Assembly (NCBI RefSeq): GCF_021653975.1
Contig: NZ_JAJKFK010000015.1
Span: 27,589-91,588, forward strand
Origin: Amycolatopsis sp. GM8
GTDB taxonomy: Bacteria; Actinomycetota; Actinomycetes; Mycobacteriales; Pseudonocardiaceae
Direction: 5' to 3'
Length of the DNA stretch: 64,000 bases
The number at the start of each line of letters is the position of its first letter. Position 1 is the first letter of the stretch. Under the pieces are notes generated by a model, which ran no database searches, was not told where the DNA came from, and saw nothing but the letters and a program-made list of their open reading frames with translations. Shown piece after piece: positions 16,600 to 24,017 of the stretch. Position numbers and translations under genes: made by a program.

Positions 16600-17356
16600 T
16601 CAGGGCTTCCATGTCGAGCAGGGAATCGTCGTAGACCAACTCGGCGACCGGCACCGAAGAGACCTGCTCGACCTCGACCTCCGAATGCGCGCCGCAGCCG
16701 TACTCGGTGTTCACGACGTGCCCGTCCGCGGGCCCGAACTCGTTGCCGCACACGCCGAACGCGGCCCGCAGCGAGCCGGCGAGCGGCAGGTAGAACGCGC
16801 ACGTCCCGCACGCGGCGGGCGCGCTGCGCGCCATGTCCGATCGCGGCCCGAACTCCCCCGCGCGCCAGCGCGACGCCGCTTCCAGCCGGCCTTCGCGGGA
16901 CATCACGTGCGCCCGGCCGAGCCCGGCCTCGTGCGCGACCTCCTCGACCGCGGGGTCGTCGGACTGCAGATACCCCGGCACCACGCGCGGGTCGTCGGCG
17001 GTGGTCGGGAAGATGTCGCCGACGCCGAGATCGCCGGGGCGGATCCGCCGTTCCCACGGCACCCAGTGCGGCGCGACGAGCGCGTCCGGGCCGGGGATCA
17101 GCGCGACCTCGTCGACGGTCACCGGCATGTCCGCGCCCGCCGTCGCGACGGTCACCGACCAGCGCCAGCCGTCGTACCCGGACAGGTTCGCCTCGAAGAG
17201 ATGGCTCGCCGACATCGCGTCTTCACGCACGACACCGGCATGCGGGCCGACCTGCTCCGCCCCGACGTCGGCCACCGCGGCGTCGCGCGCGAGCTGCACT
17301 GCGTCGCGCAGCGCCCGCTGGACGGAACCGTCGTCCAAGGTGAGCAGCAGGGTCAT
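16577..17356 (-). CDS. DUF3027 protein
   Basis: A 259-residue protein of the actinobacterial DUF3027 family. The N-terminal half contains DAVQLARDAAVADVG and WRWSVTVATA; the C-terminal half has a Cys pair (ACGTCAFYLPLAGSLRAAFG, then GVCGNEF) and a closing GCGAHSEVE motif that could bind a metal. The ATG at 17356 has CACAAT 6 nt upstream, consistent with a leaderless start. It overlaps and is upstream of the sacsin-like ATPase, suggesting a joint role. Function is unknown. Confidence 0.78.
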   Translation of the reverse strand: MTLLLTLDDGSVQRALRDAVQLARDAAVADVGAEQVGPHAGVVREDAMSASHLFEANLSGYDGWRWSVTVATAGADMPVTVDEVALIPGPDALVAPHWVPWERRIRPGDLGVGDIFPTTADDPRVVPGYLQSDDPAVEEVAHEAGLGRAHVMSREGRLEAASRWRAGEFGPRSDMARSAPAACGTCAFYLPLAGSLRAAFGVCGNEFGPADGHVVNTEYGCGAHSEVEVEQVSSVPVAELVYDDSLLDMEALSEQPAEQ

Positions 17357-17406
17357 GTGTTCATTGTGCAGCGGCGTATTCACACGCGTCATGTCAGGGT
17401 AAGGCG

Positions 17407-18186
17407 GTGCGCATCCTGGTCTCGATCTCCCTCGCGCTGATCGCCGCACTGGCGGCATGTGCCGCGAGCGCTCCGCAAGCGCCCGGCTCCGTTCCGCAAC
17501 TGCGAACGGAGGTTCTCGCCACGCTGCCGCACGACGCGTCCGCCTTCACTGAAGGGCTCGAACTGGACAACGGCCTCCTCTACGAAAGCACCGGGCTCGT
17601 CGGCCGGTCCGACGTGCGGGCCGGTCCGCCTGGCGGCGCGCTGACCATGCAGTCACCGGTGCTGCAGGCGCCGCTGTTCGGCGAGGGCATCACCGTCGTC
17701 GGCTCCACGCTGTGGCAGCTGACCTGGCAGAACGGCATCGCGATCCGGCGCGACGCGCGCACGCTCGCCGGCCTGGGGCAGGCGACCTACCAGGGCGAAG
17801 GCTGGGGGCTGTGTCACCAGCAGGACCGGCTCGTCATGAGCAACGGCTCCGACCAGCTGACCTTCCGCGACCCGGTGAGCTTCGCGCCGCTCGGCACCGT
17901 CACCGTGCACGCCGGCAGCCAGACGTTCGACCAGCTCAACGAGCTGGAATGCGTCGGCGGCACCGTCTACGCCAACGTGTGGCGGACCGACACGATCCTG
18001 CGGATCGACGCCGCGACCGGCCAGGTCACCGCCCGGATCGACGCATCGGGCCTGCTCACGGACGCCCAGCGACAGCAGGCCGACGTGCTCAACGGCATCG
18101 CGGCGATCCCCGGCACGGACGAGTTCCTGCTCACGGGCAAGCTCTGGCCCACGATGTTCCGGGTGAAATTCGAGCAACGCGGCTGA
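17407..18186 (+). CDS. Lipoprotein glutaminyl-peptide cyclotransferase
   Basis: A 259-residue secreted enzyme of the plant/bacterial five-bladed beta-propeller glutaminyl cyclase family, which forms pyroglutamate at protein N-termini. FTEGLELDNGLLYESTGLVG near residue 40 is the family signature; further blades are marked by GEGWGLCHQQDRLVMSNGS, LNELECVGGTVYANVW and VLNGIAAIPG. LAAC near residue 18 is a lipobox, so it is probably anchored to the outer face of the membrane. It starts with GTG and diverges from DUF3027 across a 50-bp gap. Confidence 0.85.
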   Translation: MRILVSISLALIAALAACAASAPQAPGSVPQLRTEVLATLPHDASAFTEGLELDNGLLYESTGLVGRSDVRAGPPGGALTMQSPVLQAPLFGEGITVVGSTLWQLTWQNGIAIRRDARTLAGLGQATYQGEGWGLCHQQDRLVMSNGSDQLTFRDPVSFAPLGTVTVHAGSQTFDQLNELECVGGTVYANVWRTDTILRIDAATGQVTARIDASGLLTDAQRQQADVLNGIAAIPGTDEFLLTGKLWPTMFRVKFEQRG

Positions 18187-18227
18187 TCGAGCAGCGCGGC
18201 GACCTGCGGATGAGGCAAGATTGACCT

Positions 18228-19901
18228 GTGGGGCGCAAACGGAAGTGGACGCCGGAGCCGGGGGCCGGCCAGAGCTGGCGCCCGGCCGCACCTGCCCGCA
18301 CCACGCCGACGGCGGATGAGGCGCCCACCGGTTCGGTGCACTCGCCCCCGCCACGGAGCACGCCACCCCCGCGCAGCTCGCCGCCGCCACGCGGCGCCCG
18401 GCCGTACCCGCCGCGGCAGAGCGAGCCGCCGCCGCGCCGCACCGAGCCGCTGTACGAGCACTACAACACCGACGGCTATCCGGCCGGGATGCGCTCGCAG
18501 GAGCCGCCGCCCCAGGAGCACCGCACCGAGGCCACCGCGGGCGCGATGCCGCGGATGCCGAAGAAGATCACCGTCACCCGGGTTGCCGCGATGCGCAGCC
18601 GCGAGCTCGGCGGCAAGGCGGTCAACGCGTTCCAGCGCGCCGCGAAGGCGGATGGTGCGGACAAGTCCGGCCTGACGTCACTGACGTACGCGGTGATGCT
18701 CAACTACGCCAGTGACGCGGCGATGGCCGTCGCACTGGCGAACACCCTGTTCTTCGCGGCCACCAGTGGCGAGAGCCGCGGCCGGGTCGCGCTGTACCTG
18801 CTCATCACGATCGCCCCGTTCGCGCTCGTCGCGCCGGTGATCGGGCCGGCGCTGGACCGGATCCAGCGCGGCCGACGGCTCGCGATGTGCGTGTCCTCGG
18901 TCGGGCAGGGCCTGATGGCCGCGCTCATGGCGCTGCATTTCAACGACTGGGGGCTGTACCCGGCGGCGCTCGGCATGATGGTGCTGTCGAAGTCGTTCAC
19001 GGTGCTCAAGTCGGCGGTCACGCCACGGGTGGTGCCGAGCGGGGTGACGCTGTCCAAGACCAACGCGCGGCTGACCATCTTCGGGCTCGCCGCCACCGCG
19101 GTGTTCGGTGGCATCGCGAGCGGCGTCAACTCGATGTTCGGTGCGGCGGGCGCGCTGTGGTTCACCGCACTGATCTGCGTGGCGGCGGCGGTCCAGTCCA
19201 TGCGGATCCCGGCCTGGGTCGAGGCCACCGAGGGCGAGGTGCCCACCACGCTGAAAGCGCGCCCCGGCAAGCAGAAGCGCCAGCCGCTCAGCCGTGACGT
19301 CGTGGTTTCCTTGTGGGGCAACGGTTCCATCCGGGTGCTCACCGGGTTCCTGATCATGTTCGCCGCGTTCGCGGTGAAGGCGCACGCCGAGCAGCACGGG
19401 CAGAGCCCGTTCACCCAGCTGCTGTTCCTCGGCATCATCGGCGCCGCCGCCGGGGTCGGCGGGTTCATCGGCAACGGGCTCGGCTCCCGGCTGCAGTTCG
19501 GGCATCCGACGCAGGTGGTCCTCGCCAGCCTGGCCGCGACACTCGCGTCGACCCTGCTCGCGGCGATGCTCGCCGGGATCGCGACGGCCGCGATCGTCGG
19601 CCTGGTCGGCGCGACGGCGAGCGCGCTCGCGAAGATCAGCCTGGACGCGGCGATCCAGGCGGACCTGCCGGAGGAGTCGCGCGCCTCGGCGTTCGGCCGG
19701 TCGGAGACGGTGCTGCAGCTGGCCTGGTGTTTCGGCGGCGCGGTCGGCCTGCTGCTGCCGCCGACGTACTGGCTCGGTTTCCTCGTCGTCTCGCTGCTGC
19801 TGGCCATCGGCCTGGCGCAGACGTTCCTGATCCAGCGCGGCGGTTCGCTGCTGCCGTTCCTCGCGAAGCGGCCCCAGCACCCGGCCCGCAGCGCGGCCTA
19901 A
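18228..19901 (+). CDS. MFS transporter with long proline-rich cytosolic N-terminus
   Basis: A 557-residue major facilitator. The first 105 residues are disordered and rich in Pro, Arg and Ser (many PPPR-type runs), followed by a basic helix and about 12 transmembrane segments beginning near LTYAVMLNYASDAAMAVALA. ALDRIQRGRRLAM fits the loop 2-3 motif. From memory it corresponds in size and place to Rv0876c of M. tuberculosis. The GTG at 18228 has CAAGAT 6 nt upstream. The substrate is unknown. Confidence 0.82.
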   Translation: MGRKRKWTPEPGAGQSWRPAAPARTTPTADEAPTGSVHSPPPRSTPPPRSSPPPRGARPYPPRQSEPPPRRTEPLYEHYNTDGYPAGMRSQEPPPQEHRTEATAGAMPRMPKKITVTRVAAMRSRELGGKAVNAFQRAAKADGADKSGLTSLTYAVMLNYASDAAMAVALANTLFFAATSGESRGRVALYLLITIAPFALVAPVIGPALDRIQRGRRLAMCVSSVGQGLMAALMALHFNDWGLYPAALGMMVLSKSFTVLKSAVTPRVVPSGVTLSKTNARLTIFGLAATAVFGGIASGVNSMFGAAGALWFTALICVAAAVQSMRIPAWVEATEGEVPTTLKARPGKQKRQPLSRDVVVSLWGNGSIRVLTGFLIMFAAFAVKAHAEQHGQSPFTQLLFLGIIGAAAGVGGFIGNGLGSRLQFGHPTQVVLASLAATLASTLLAAMLAGIATAAIVGLVGATASALAKISLDAAIQADLPEESRASAFGRSETVLQLAWCFGGAVGLLLPPTYWLGFLVVSLLLAIGLAQTFLIQRGGSLLPFLAKRPQHPARSAA

Positions 19902-19914
19902 TTAGAGTTCACCC

Positions 19915-20412
19915 ATGCGGCGTGGTCATTTTCTCGGGCTCTTGGTGGCCGGTGCCCTGGCACTGACGGGATGTTCGGCCACCGTCGGCCCGCCCGAGGT
20001 CACGTTCTACGGCGATGGGCGCACGGTCGACACCGGCCCGGCGGAGTACTGCGACGCGCTCCTGCGCAACTGTGACAAGCATCCCGATCACATCGCGAGC
20101 CTCAAGGTGCGCAAGGGCATGCCGGTGCAGATCTCCGTGCCGTCACAGATCAGCGACACGCCGTGGCTGGTGAACGTCCAGTACGCGGACGCCAACGGGC
20201 AGCTGCAGCTCAAGCAGCAGTACTTCACGCCGAACAGCCAGCTCGCGTACACGGCGGAACCAGGTGGCGCGGGCAACCAGCTCGTCGTGGTCGAGGTGCA
20301 GCAGATCGGTGCGGCGTACGCCGCCGATCAGAACGGAAACCCGATCCTCGACGAGAACGGCAACCCCCAGCTCGTCGCCCGCGCCTTCTGGTCCCTGCAG
20401 ATCCAGCCTTAG
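19915..20412 (+). CDS. DUF2771 lipoprotein
   Basis: A 165-residue exported protein with a lipobox (ALALTGCSA, Cys near 19), matching the DUF2771 family. It has two further Cys (AEYCDALLRNCDKH) likely in a disulfide and a beta-rich remainder. TAGAGT at 19903-19908 lies 6 nt before the ATG, so it has its own leaderless promoter overlapping the end of the MFS gene. Its stop overlaps the convergent cold-shock gene by 4 bp. Function is unknown. Confidence 0.8.
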   Translation: MRRGHFLGLLVAGALALTGCSATVGPPEVTFYGDGRTVDTGPAEYCDALLRNCDKHPDHIASLKVRKGMPVQISVPSQISDTPWLVNVQYADANGQLQLKQQYFTPNSQLAYTAEPGGAGNQLVVVEVQQIGAAYAADQNGNPILDENGNPQLVARAFWSLQIQP

Positions 20413-20804
20413 GGATCGAGGTCGCGCGCGACCGCGCGCATGACCTCGGCGATCCTGGTGATGTTCTTGCGGTCGGGGTAGCGGCCACGACGCAGATCGG
20501 GCTGCACCTTCATCTCGAGGAGCTTGATCATGTCCTCGATGAGTCCGTGCAGCTCTTCGGCGGGCCGGCGCCGCGCCTCCACGACCGAGGGCGGGGAGTC
20601 GATCAGCCGGACGGACAGCGCCTGCGGCCCGCGCCGGCCATCAGCGACGCCGAACTCGAGTCGCTGACCTGCTTTGAGTGCCTCTACCCCCTGGGGTAGC
20701 GCGGCCTTGCGGATGTAGACGTCCTCGCCACCGTCCTGCGTGACGAACCCGAATCCCTTCTCCGCGTCGTACCACTTGACCTTGCCGGTCGGCACTTCCC
20801 TCAC
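20409..20804 (-). CDS. cspB: Cold-shock protein with C-terminal extension
   Basis: A 131-residue protein. Residues 5-68 are a cold-shock domain that binds single-stranded RNA or DNA: GKVKWYDAEKGFGFVTQDGG (RNP1) and DVYIRKAALP (RNP2, with Ile-Arg-Lys in place of the usual Val/Phe-His). A 60-residue extension after it contains a helical, basic segment (LHGLIEDMIKLLEMKV). This long form matches mycobacterial CspB (Rv0871, from memory). The GTG at 20804 is used because AAGGA precedes it; the GTG at 20795 is possible. Confidence 0.9.
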   Translation of the reverse strand: MREVPTGKVKWYDAEKGFGFVTQDGGEDVYIRKAALPQGVEALKAGQRLEFGVADGRRGPQALSVRLIDSPPSVVEARRRPAEELHGLIEDMIKLLEMKVQPDLRRGRYPDRKNITRIAEVMRAVARDLDP

Positions 20805-20945
20805 CCGTTCCTTCGCTGTTGTTCGCCAGCGTCTTGCACGACGAACGCGCCCCGGGGCGTACCCAGGACGCGTACCAACCAGCTTATCCCGCTAGCCACC
20901 CTGGGGAGAAGTAGCTTCTCCGTCCGCACGCCTTACCCTTGAGCC

Positions 20946-21167
20946 ATGAACGAAGTCGTGGACACGCCCCGGCGCAAGGCCTGGCTCATGCAACTGGGGA
21001 TCGGCGTGTTCGCCGTGGGCGTACTCGCCGTGCTGGTGGTGTTCGTACTGTTCGCCGCCGGCCTGCGCGACCTGCCGGTGTGGTTGAGCCTCGCGGCGGG
21101 GATCCTGACGCCCCTGGGCGTCGTGCTCGGGTTCATCTCGCTGATCAGAGAGCACCGAAGGAACTGA
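20946..21167 (+). CDS. Small two-helix membrane protein
   Basis: A 73-residue protein with two hydrophobic helices (LGIGVFAVGVLAVLVVFVLF and LSLAAGILTPLGVVLGFISL) and a basic C-terminus. TACCCT at 20934-20939 is 6 nt before the ATG, supporting a leaderless gene. It overlaps the convergent HAD gene by 23 bp. No family recognised. Confidence 0.65.
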   Translation: MNEVVDTPRRKAWLMQLGIGVFAVGVLAVLVVFVLFAAGLRDLPVWLSLAAGILTPLGVVLGFISLIREHRRN

Positions 21168-21756
21168 ACCAGCCCGGAAACTCTTCCAGGCTGTCGAAAA
21201 TCACCTCGGCCCCGGCCGCGGCGAGGTCCTCGCGGCTGCACGGTCCGGTCGTGACGCCGATGGGTGTGATGCCCGCCGCCAGCGCACCGCGGACGTCGCC
21301 GAGGTGGTCACCGGCGTATGCCGCCGCGCCGTGCTCCCGCAACGCCACCGCCTTGCCCGCCGCCCACAGCTCGCCGACCAGCACGTCCACCTCGAGCCCG
21401 AGCGCCTTGACGTGCAGCGCCGCGTTGGGCCCGTACTTTCCTGTCACCACAACGGTTTGCCCGCCCGCGCGGCGGACTGCTTCCAGCGCCGCGTGCGCGC
21501 CGGGCAACGCGATGGTCGCCGGGACGACGATGCCGGGGTACAGCTCCCGGAACCGCGCGACCAGTTCGGGGATCCGCGCCGCGGGCGCGCCGAACTCCAG
21601 CAGCACCTGGTCCAGCGGCGGGCCGAGGTTGCTCGCGAACTGCTCGCCGTCGAGCGGCAGCCCGGCTTCCGCGCCGAGCGCGTTCATCACCGCGACCATG
21701 CCCGGCCTCGGGTCGATCAGCGTCATGTCCAGGTCGAAGCCGACGGTCATCCCCAC
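21145..21756 (-). CDS. HAD-superfamily hydrolase (phosphoglycolate phosphatase-like)
   Basis: A 203-residue HAD phosphatase. Motif I is GFDLDMTLIDP with the nucleophile and acid Asp pair, motif II is the Thr in VVVTGKYG, motif III the Lys in AAGKAVALR, and motif IV is AYAGDHLGDV. The helical cap lies between motifs I and II. The GTG at 21756 has TACCGT 7 nt upstream and is taken as a leaderless start; the ATG at 21750 is only two codons further on. The substrate is not known. Confidence 0.83.
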   Translation of the reverse strand: MGMTVGFDLDMTLIDPRPGMVAVMNALGAEAGLPLDGEQFASNLGPPLDQVLLEFGAPAARIPELVARFRELYPGIVVPATIALPGAHAALEAVRRAGGQTVVVTGKYGPNAALHVKALGLEVDVLVGELWAAGKAVALREHGAAAYAGDHLGDVRGALAAGITPIGVTTGPCSREDLAAAGAEVIFDSLEEFPGWFSSFGAL

Positions 21757-21808
21757 GGCGGCTACGGTATCGCCCCCGGACATCGATTCGAGTTTACATT
21801 CCATCCAT

Positions 21809-21847
21809 TTGAGTCAAGCTCTTTGACATCGGGCCGCCATGTGTCAA
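21809..21847. promoter_or_regulatory. TTGAC/GTCAA half-sites upstream of the TetR-R2lox operon
   Basis: TTGAGTCAA (21809-21817), TTGACA (21823-21828) and TGTCAA (21842-21847) occur within 39 bp; the last two are exact inverted copies separated by 13 bp. TTGACA could also be a -35. The cluster fits autoregulation by the TetR protein encoded just downstream. Confidence 0.5.
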
Positions 21848-21856
21848 GCTGAGGGT

Positions 21857-22459
21857 GTGTCAGAGGTCACCTCGTTCGCGGAACGCACCAAGGCCTCGTT
21901 GCGGGAGACCCTCCTCGAGGCCGCCACCGGGCTGCTGGCCGAACACGGCCAGGCCGGTTTGCGCATGGCGGACGTCGCCGCGGCCGCGGGGGTGAGCAGG
22001 CAGACCGTCTACAACGAGTTCGGCAACAAGACGGCGCTCGTCGAGGCCATCGCGCTGCGCACGACCGCGGAGTTCCTCGACGGCATCCGGACCCGGTTCG
22101 AATCGGCGGCCGATCTGCTCGCCGGGATCCACCGCGCGGTCGTGTACACGATCGAGCACGGCCGCGAGCACCAGCTGGTCTCCGCCGCGCTGACCACCCG
22201 GGCCGGCGAGGATCTGCTGCCACTGCTCACCACGAAAGGCGCGCCGGTGCTCGCCGCCGCGTCGGAACTGGGCGCCACGCACTACCGGGAGATCGAGCCC
22301 CGACTCGACCAGCCGGCCGCGGAACTACTCGCCGAGACCGTGACCCGGCTGGTGCTGAGCCATCTGGTGCTGCCCACCCACTCCGCGACCGAGGCGGCCG
22401 GCCTGGTCTGCGCCGCCGTCGCACCGTTGATCGATCATCATTTGTCCACAATGGAGTGA
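21857..22459 (+). CDS. TetR-family regulator next to R2lox
   Basis: A 200-residue TetR protein with a clear helix-turn-helix (ATGLLAEHGQAGLRMADV, then AAAAGVSRQTVYNEFGNKT) and a helical effector domain. The GTG at 21857 is favoured over the ATG at 21839, which would place coding sequence across the probable operator. It ends 6 bp before the R2lox gene, so the two are co-transcribed and this is the likely regulator of R2lox, perhaps responding to a fatty-acid or other lipid-like ligand (inference). Confidence 0.87.
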   Translation: MSEVTSFAERTKASLRETLLEAATGLLAEHGQAGLRMADVAAAAGVSRQTVYNEFGNKTALVEAIALRTTAEFLDGIRTRFESAADLLAGIHRAVVYTIEHGREHQLVSAALTTRAGEDLLPLLTTKGAPVLAAASELGATHYREIEPRLDQPAAELLAETVTRLVLSHLVLPTHSATEAAGLVCAAVAPLIDHHLSTME

Positions 22460-22465
22460 TCAGGA

Positions 22466-23428
22466 ATGACCAACACCCCTGCCCGCACCGGTTTCGCCTC
22501 GTTACGCCGCGGCGGCTTCAACTGGGACTCCTTCCCGCTGCGCCTGTTCGTCAAGGGCAACAAGAGGTTCTGGAACCCGGCGGACCTCGACTTCAGCCAC
22601 GACCGGGCGGACTGGGAGGCGTTCAACGACGACGAGCGCCGCTCGGCGACCTACCTCTGCGCGCTGTTCATCGCCGGCGAGGAGGCGGTGACCGAGGACA
22701 TCCAGCCGTTCATGCAGGCGATGGCCGCCGAGGGCCGCTTCGGCGACCAGATGTACCTGACCCAGTTCTGCTTCGAAGAAGCGAAACACACCGAGGTGTT
22801 CCGGCGCTGGATGGACGCGGTCGGGCTGACCGACGATCTCACGTCGTTCGTGTCGGAGAACCCGCACTACCGCAAGCTTTTCTACGAAGAGCTGCCGGAG
22901 TCGCTCGGCATCCTCGCCAGCGATCCCAGCCCCCGTAACCAGATCCGGGCGAGCGTCACCTACAACCACGTGATCGAGGGCAGTCTCGCGCTCACCGGGT
23001 ACTACGCGTGGCAGCGGGTCTGCACCGGCCGCGGCGTCCTGCCGGGCATGCAGTCACTGGTGAAGCACATCGGTGACGACGAGCGCCGCCACATGGCGTG
23101 GGGCACGTTCACCTGCCGCCGGCACATCGCCGCCGACGACTCGCTGTGGGCCGCGGTGCAGGAGCGGATGGGCGAGCTGCTGCCGCACGTCCTGGGGACG
23201 GTCCAGTGGATCAACGAGCAGTTCGACGAGCCCCCGTTCCAGAACGACCCGCAGGAGTTCATCGAGTACGCGGCCGACCGGGCGCAGCGCCGGCTCGGCG
23301 CGATCGAGTCCGCCCGCGGTGTGCCGGTGGAGAAGATCGACCTCGACTACTCCCCCGAACAGCTCGAAGAGACCTTCGGTGAGGAGGACGCGAAGGCGTT
23401 CGCCGAGAAGATGGAAGCCAACGCCTGA
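22466..23428 (+). CDS. R2-like ligand-binding oxidase (R2lox)
   Basis: A 320-residue ferritin-like protein with a Mn/Fe centre, homologous to the M. tuberculosis R2loxI (Rv0233) and unlike true ribonucleotide reductase R2. Metal ligands, by alignment from memory, are Glu72, Glu105, His108, Glu171, Glu206 and His209 in IAGEEAVTED, FEEAKHTEVF, NHVIEGSLAL and DDERRHMAWG. Val75 and Tyr166, the pair that forms the ether crosslink in R2lox, are both present. Its natural substrate is unknown; a two-electron oxidation of a bound fatty-acid-like ligand is the prevailing idea. Confidence 0.94.
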   Translation: MTNTPARTGFASLRRGGFNWDSFPLRLFVKGNKRFWNPADLDFSHDRADWEAFNDDERRSATYLCALFIAGEEAVTEDIQPFMQAMAAEGRFGDQMYLTQFCFEEAKHTEVFRRWMDAVGLTDDLTSFVSENPHYRKLFYEELPESLGILASDPSPRNQIRASVTYNHVIEGSLALTGYYAWQRVCTGRGVLPGMQSLVKHIGDDERRHMAWGTFTCRRHIAADDSLWAAVQERMGELLPHVLGTVQWINEQFDEPPFQNDPQEFIEYAADRAQRRLGAIESARGVPVEKIDLDYSPEQLEETFGEEDAKAFAEKMEANA

Positions 23429-23511
23429 ACGCGCGTGATCAGCGGACGGTCCGATGTAGACAGTCCGGTGGCCGGTGCCCAGCGATGGGTCGTGGTTGAC
23501 CGGGATCTGAC

Positions 23512-23541
23512 CGGCGGGTGCGGTGGTCGCCGCACCCGCCG
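23512..23541. terminator. 12-bp perfect hairpin between convergent R2lox and VOC genes
   Basis: cggcgggtgcgg (23512-23523) and ccgcacccgccg (23530-23541) are exact reverse complements around a 6-nt loop. It ends 5 bp before the stop codon of the VOC gene. A likely bidirectional terminator, without a T-tract. Confidence 0.75.
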
Positions 23542-23546
23542 AACCC

Positions 23547-23960
23547 TCAGCTCTGCGGCTGCGAGATGTTCACCAGCCACTGCACACCGAACCGGTCGAG
23601 GCACATCCCGAACTCGTCGCCCCACATCTGCTTCTCCAGCGCGGTGAGCACGGTGCCACCGTCGGCCAGCTTGCCCCAGTAGCCGCGCAGCGCGTCCGCG
23701 TCATCACCGCTGAGGCTCACCGTGATCGTGTTGCCAGGCCGGAAATCCATCCCCGGCGCCAGATCCGCGCCCATCAGGACGAAACCGTTGTCAGCTTCGA
23801 GCTGGCTGTGCATGATCTTGTCTTTCAGAGCTTCGTCCGGCGCACCGAAATCGCCGAACGTGTTCACGTCCAGCGAGCCGCCGAACACGGTGTGGTAATA
23901 CTCCATCGCCTCCCGCGCGTTACCGTCGAAGTTCAGGTACGGATTGAGTCGAGCCACCAT
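23547..23960 (-). CDS. VOC-family (PhnB-like) protein
   Basis: A 137-residue protein of the vicinal oxygen chelate superfamily, PhnB/3-demethylubiquinone methyltransferase-like branch. LNPYLNFDGNAREAMEYY at the N-terminus, the FGDFGAPDEALKDKIMHSQL strand-helix and the C-terminal WGDEFGMCLDRFGVQWLVNI are characteristic. AGGAGG lies just before the ATG. It follows the acyl-CoA synthetase gene by 57 bp. The enzymatic role is unknown. Confidence 0.85.
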   Translation of the reverse strand: MVARLNPYLNFDGNAREAMEYYHTVFGGSLDVNTFGDFGAPDEALKDKIMHSQLEADNGFVLMGADLAPGMDFRPGNTITVSLSGDDADALRGYWGKLADGGTVLTALEKQMWGDEFGMCLDRFGVQWLVNISQPQS

Positions 23961-24017
23961 GAGAACCTCCTAGGTTGTCGCCACTATGGACCAGTTGCGC
24001 GGCGAAAACTCGTCGCA

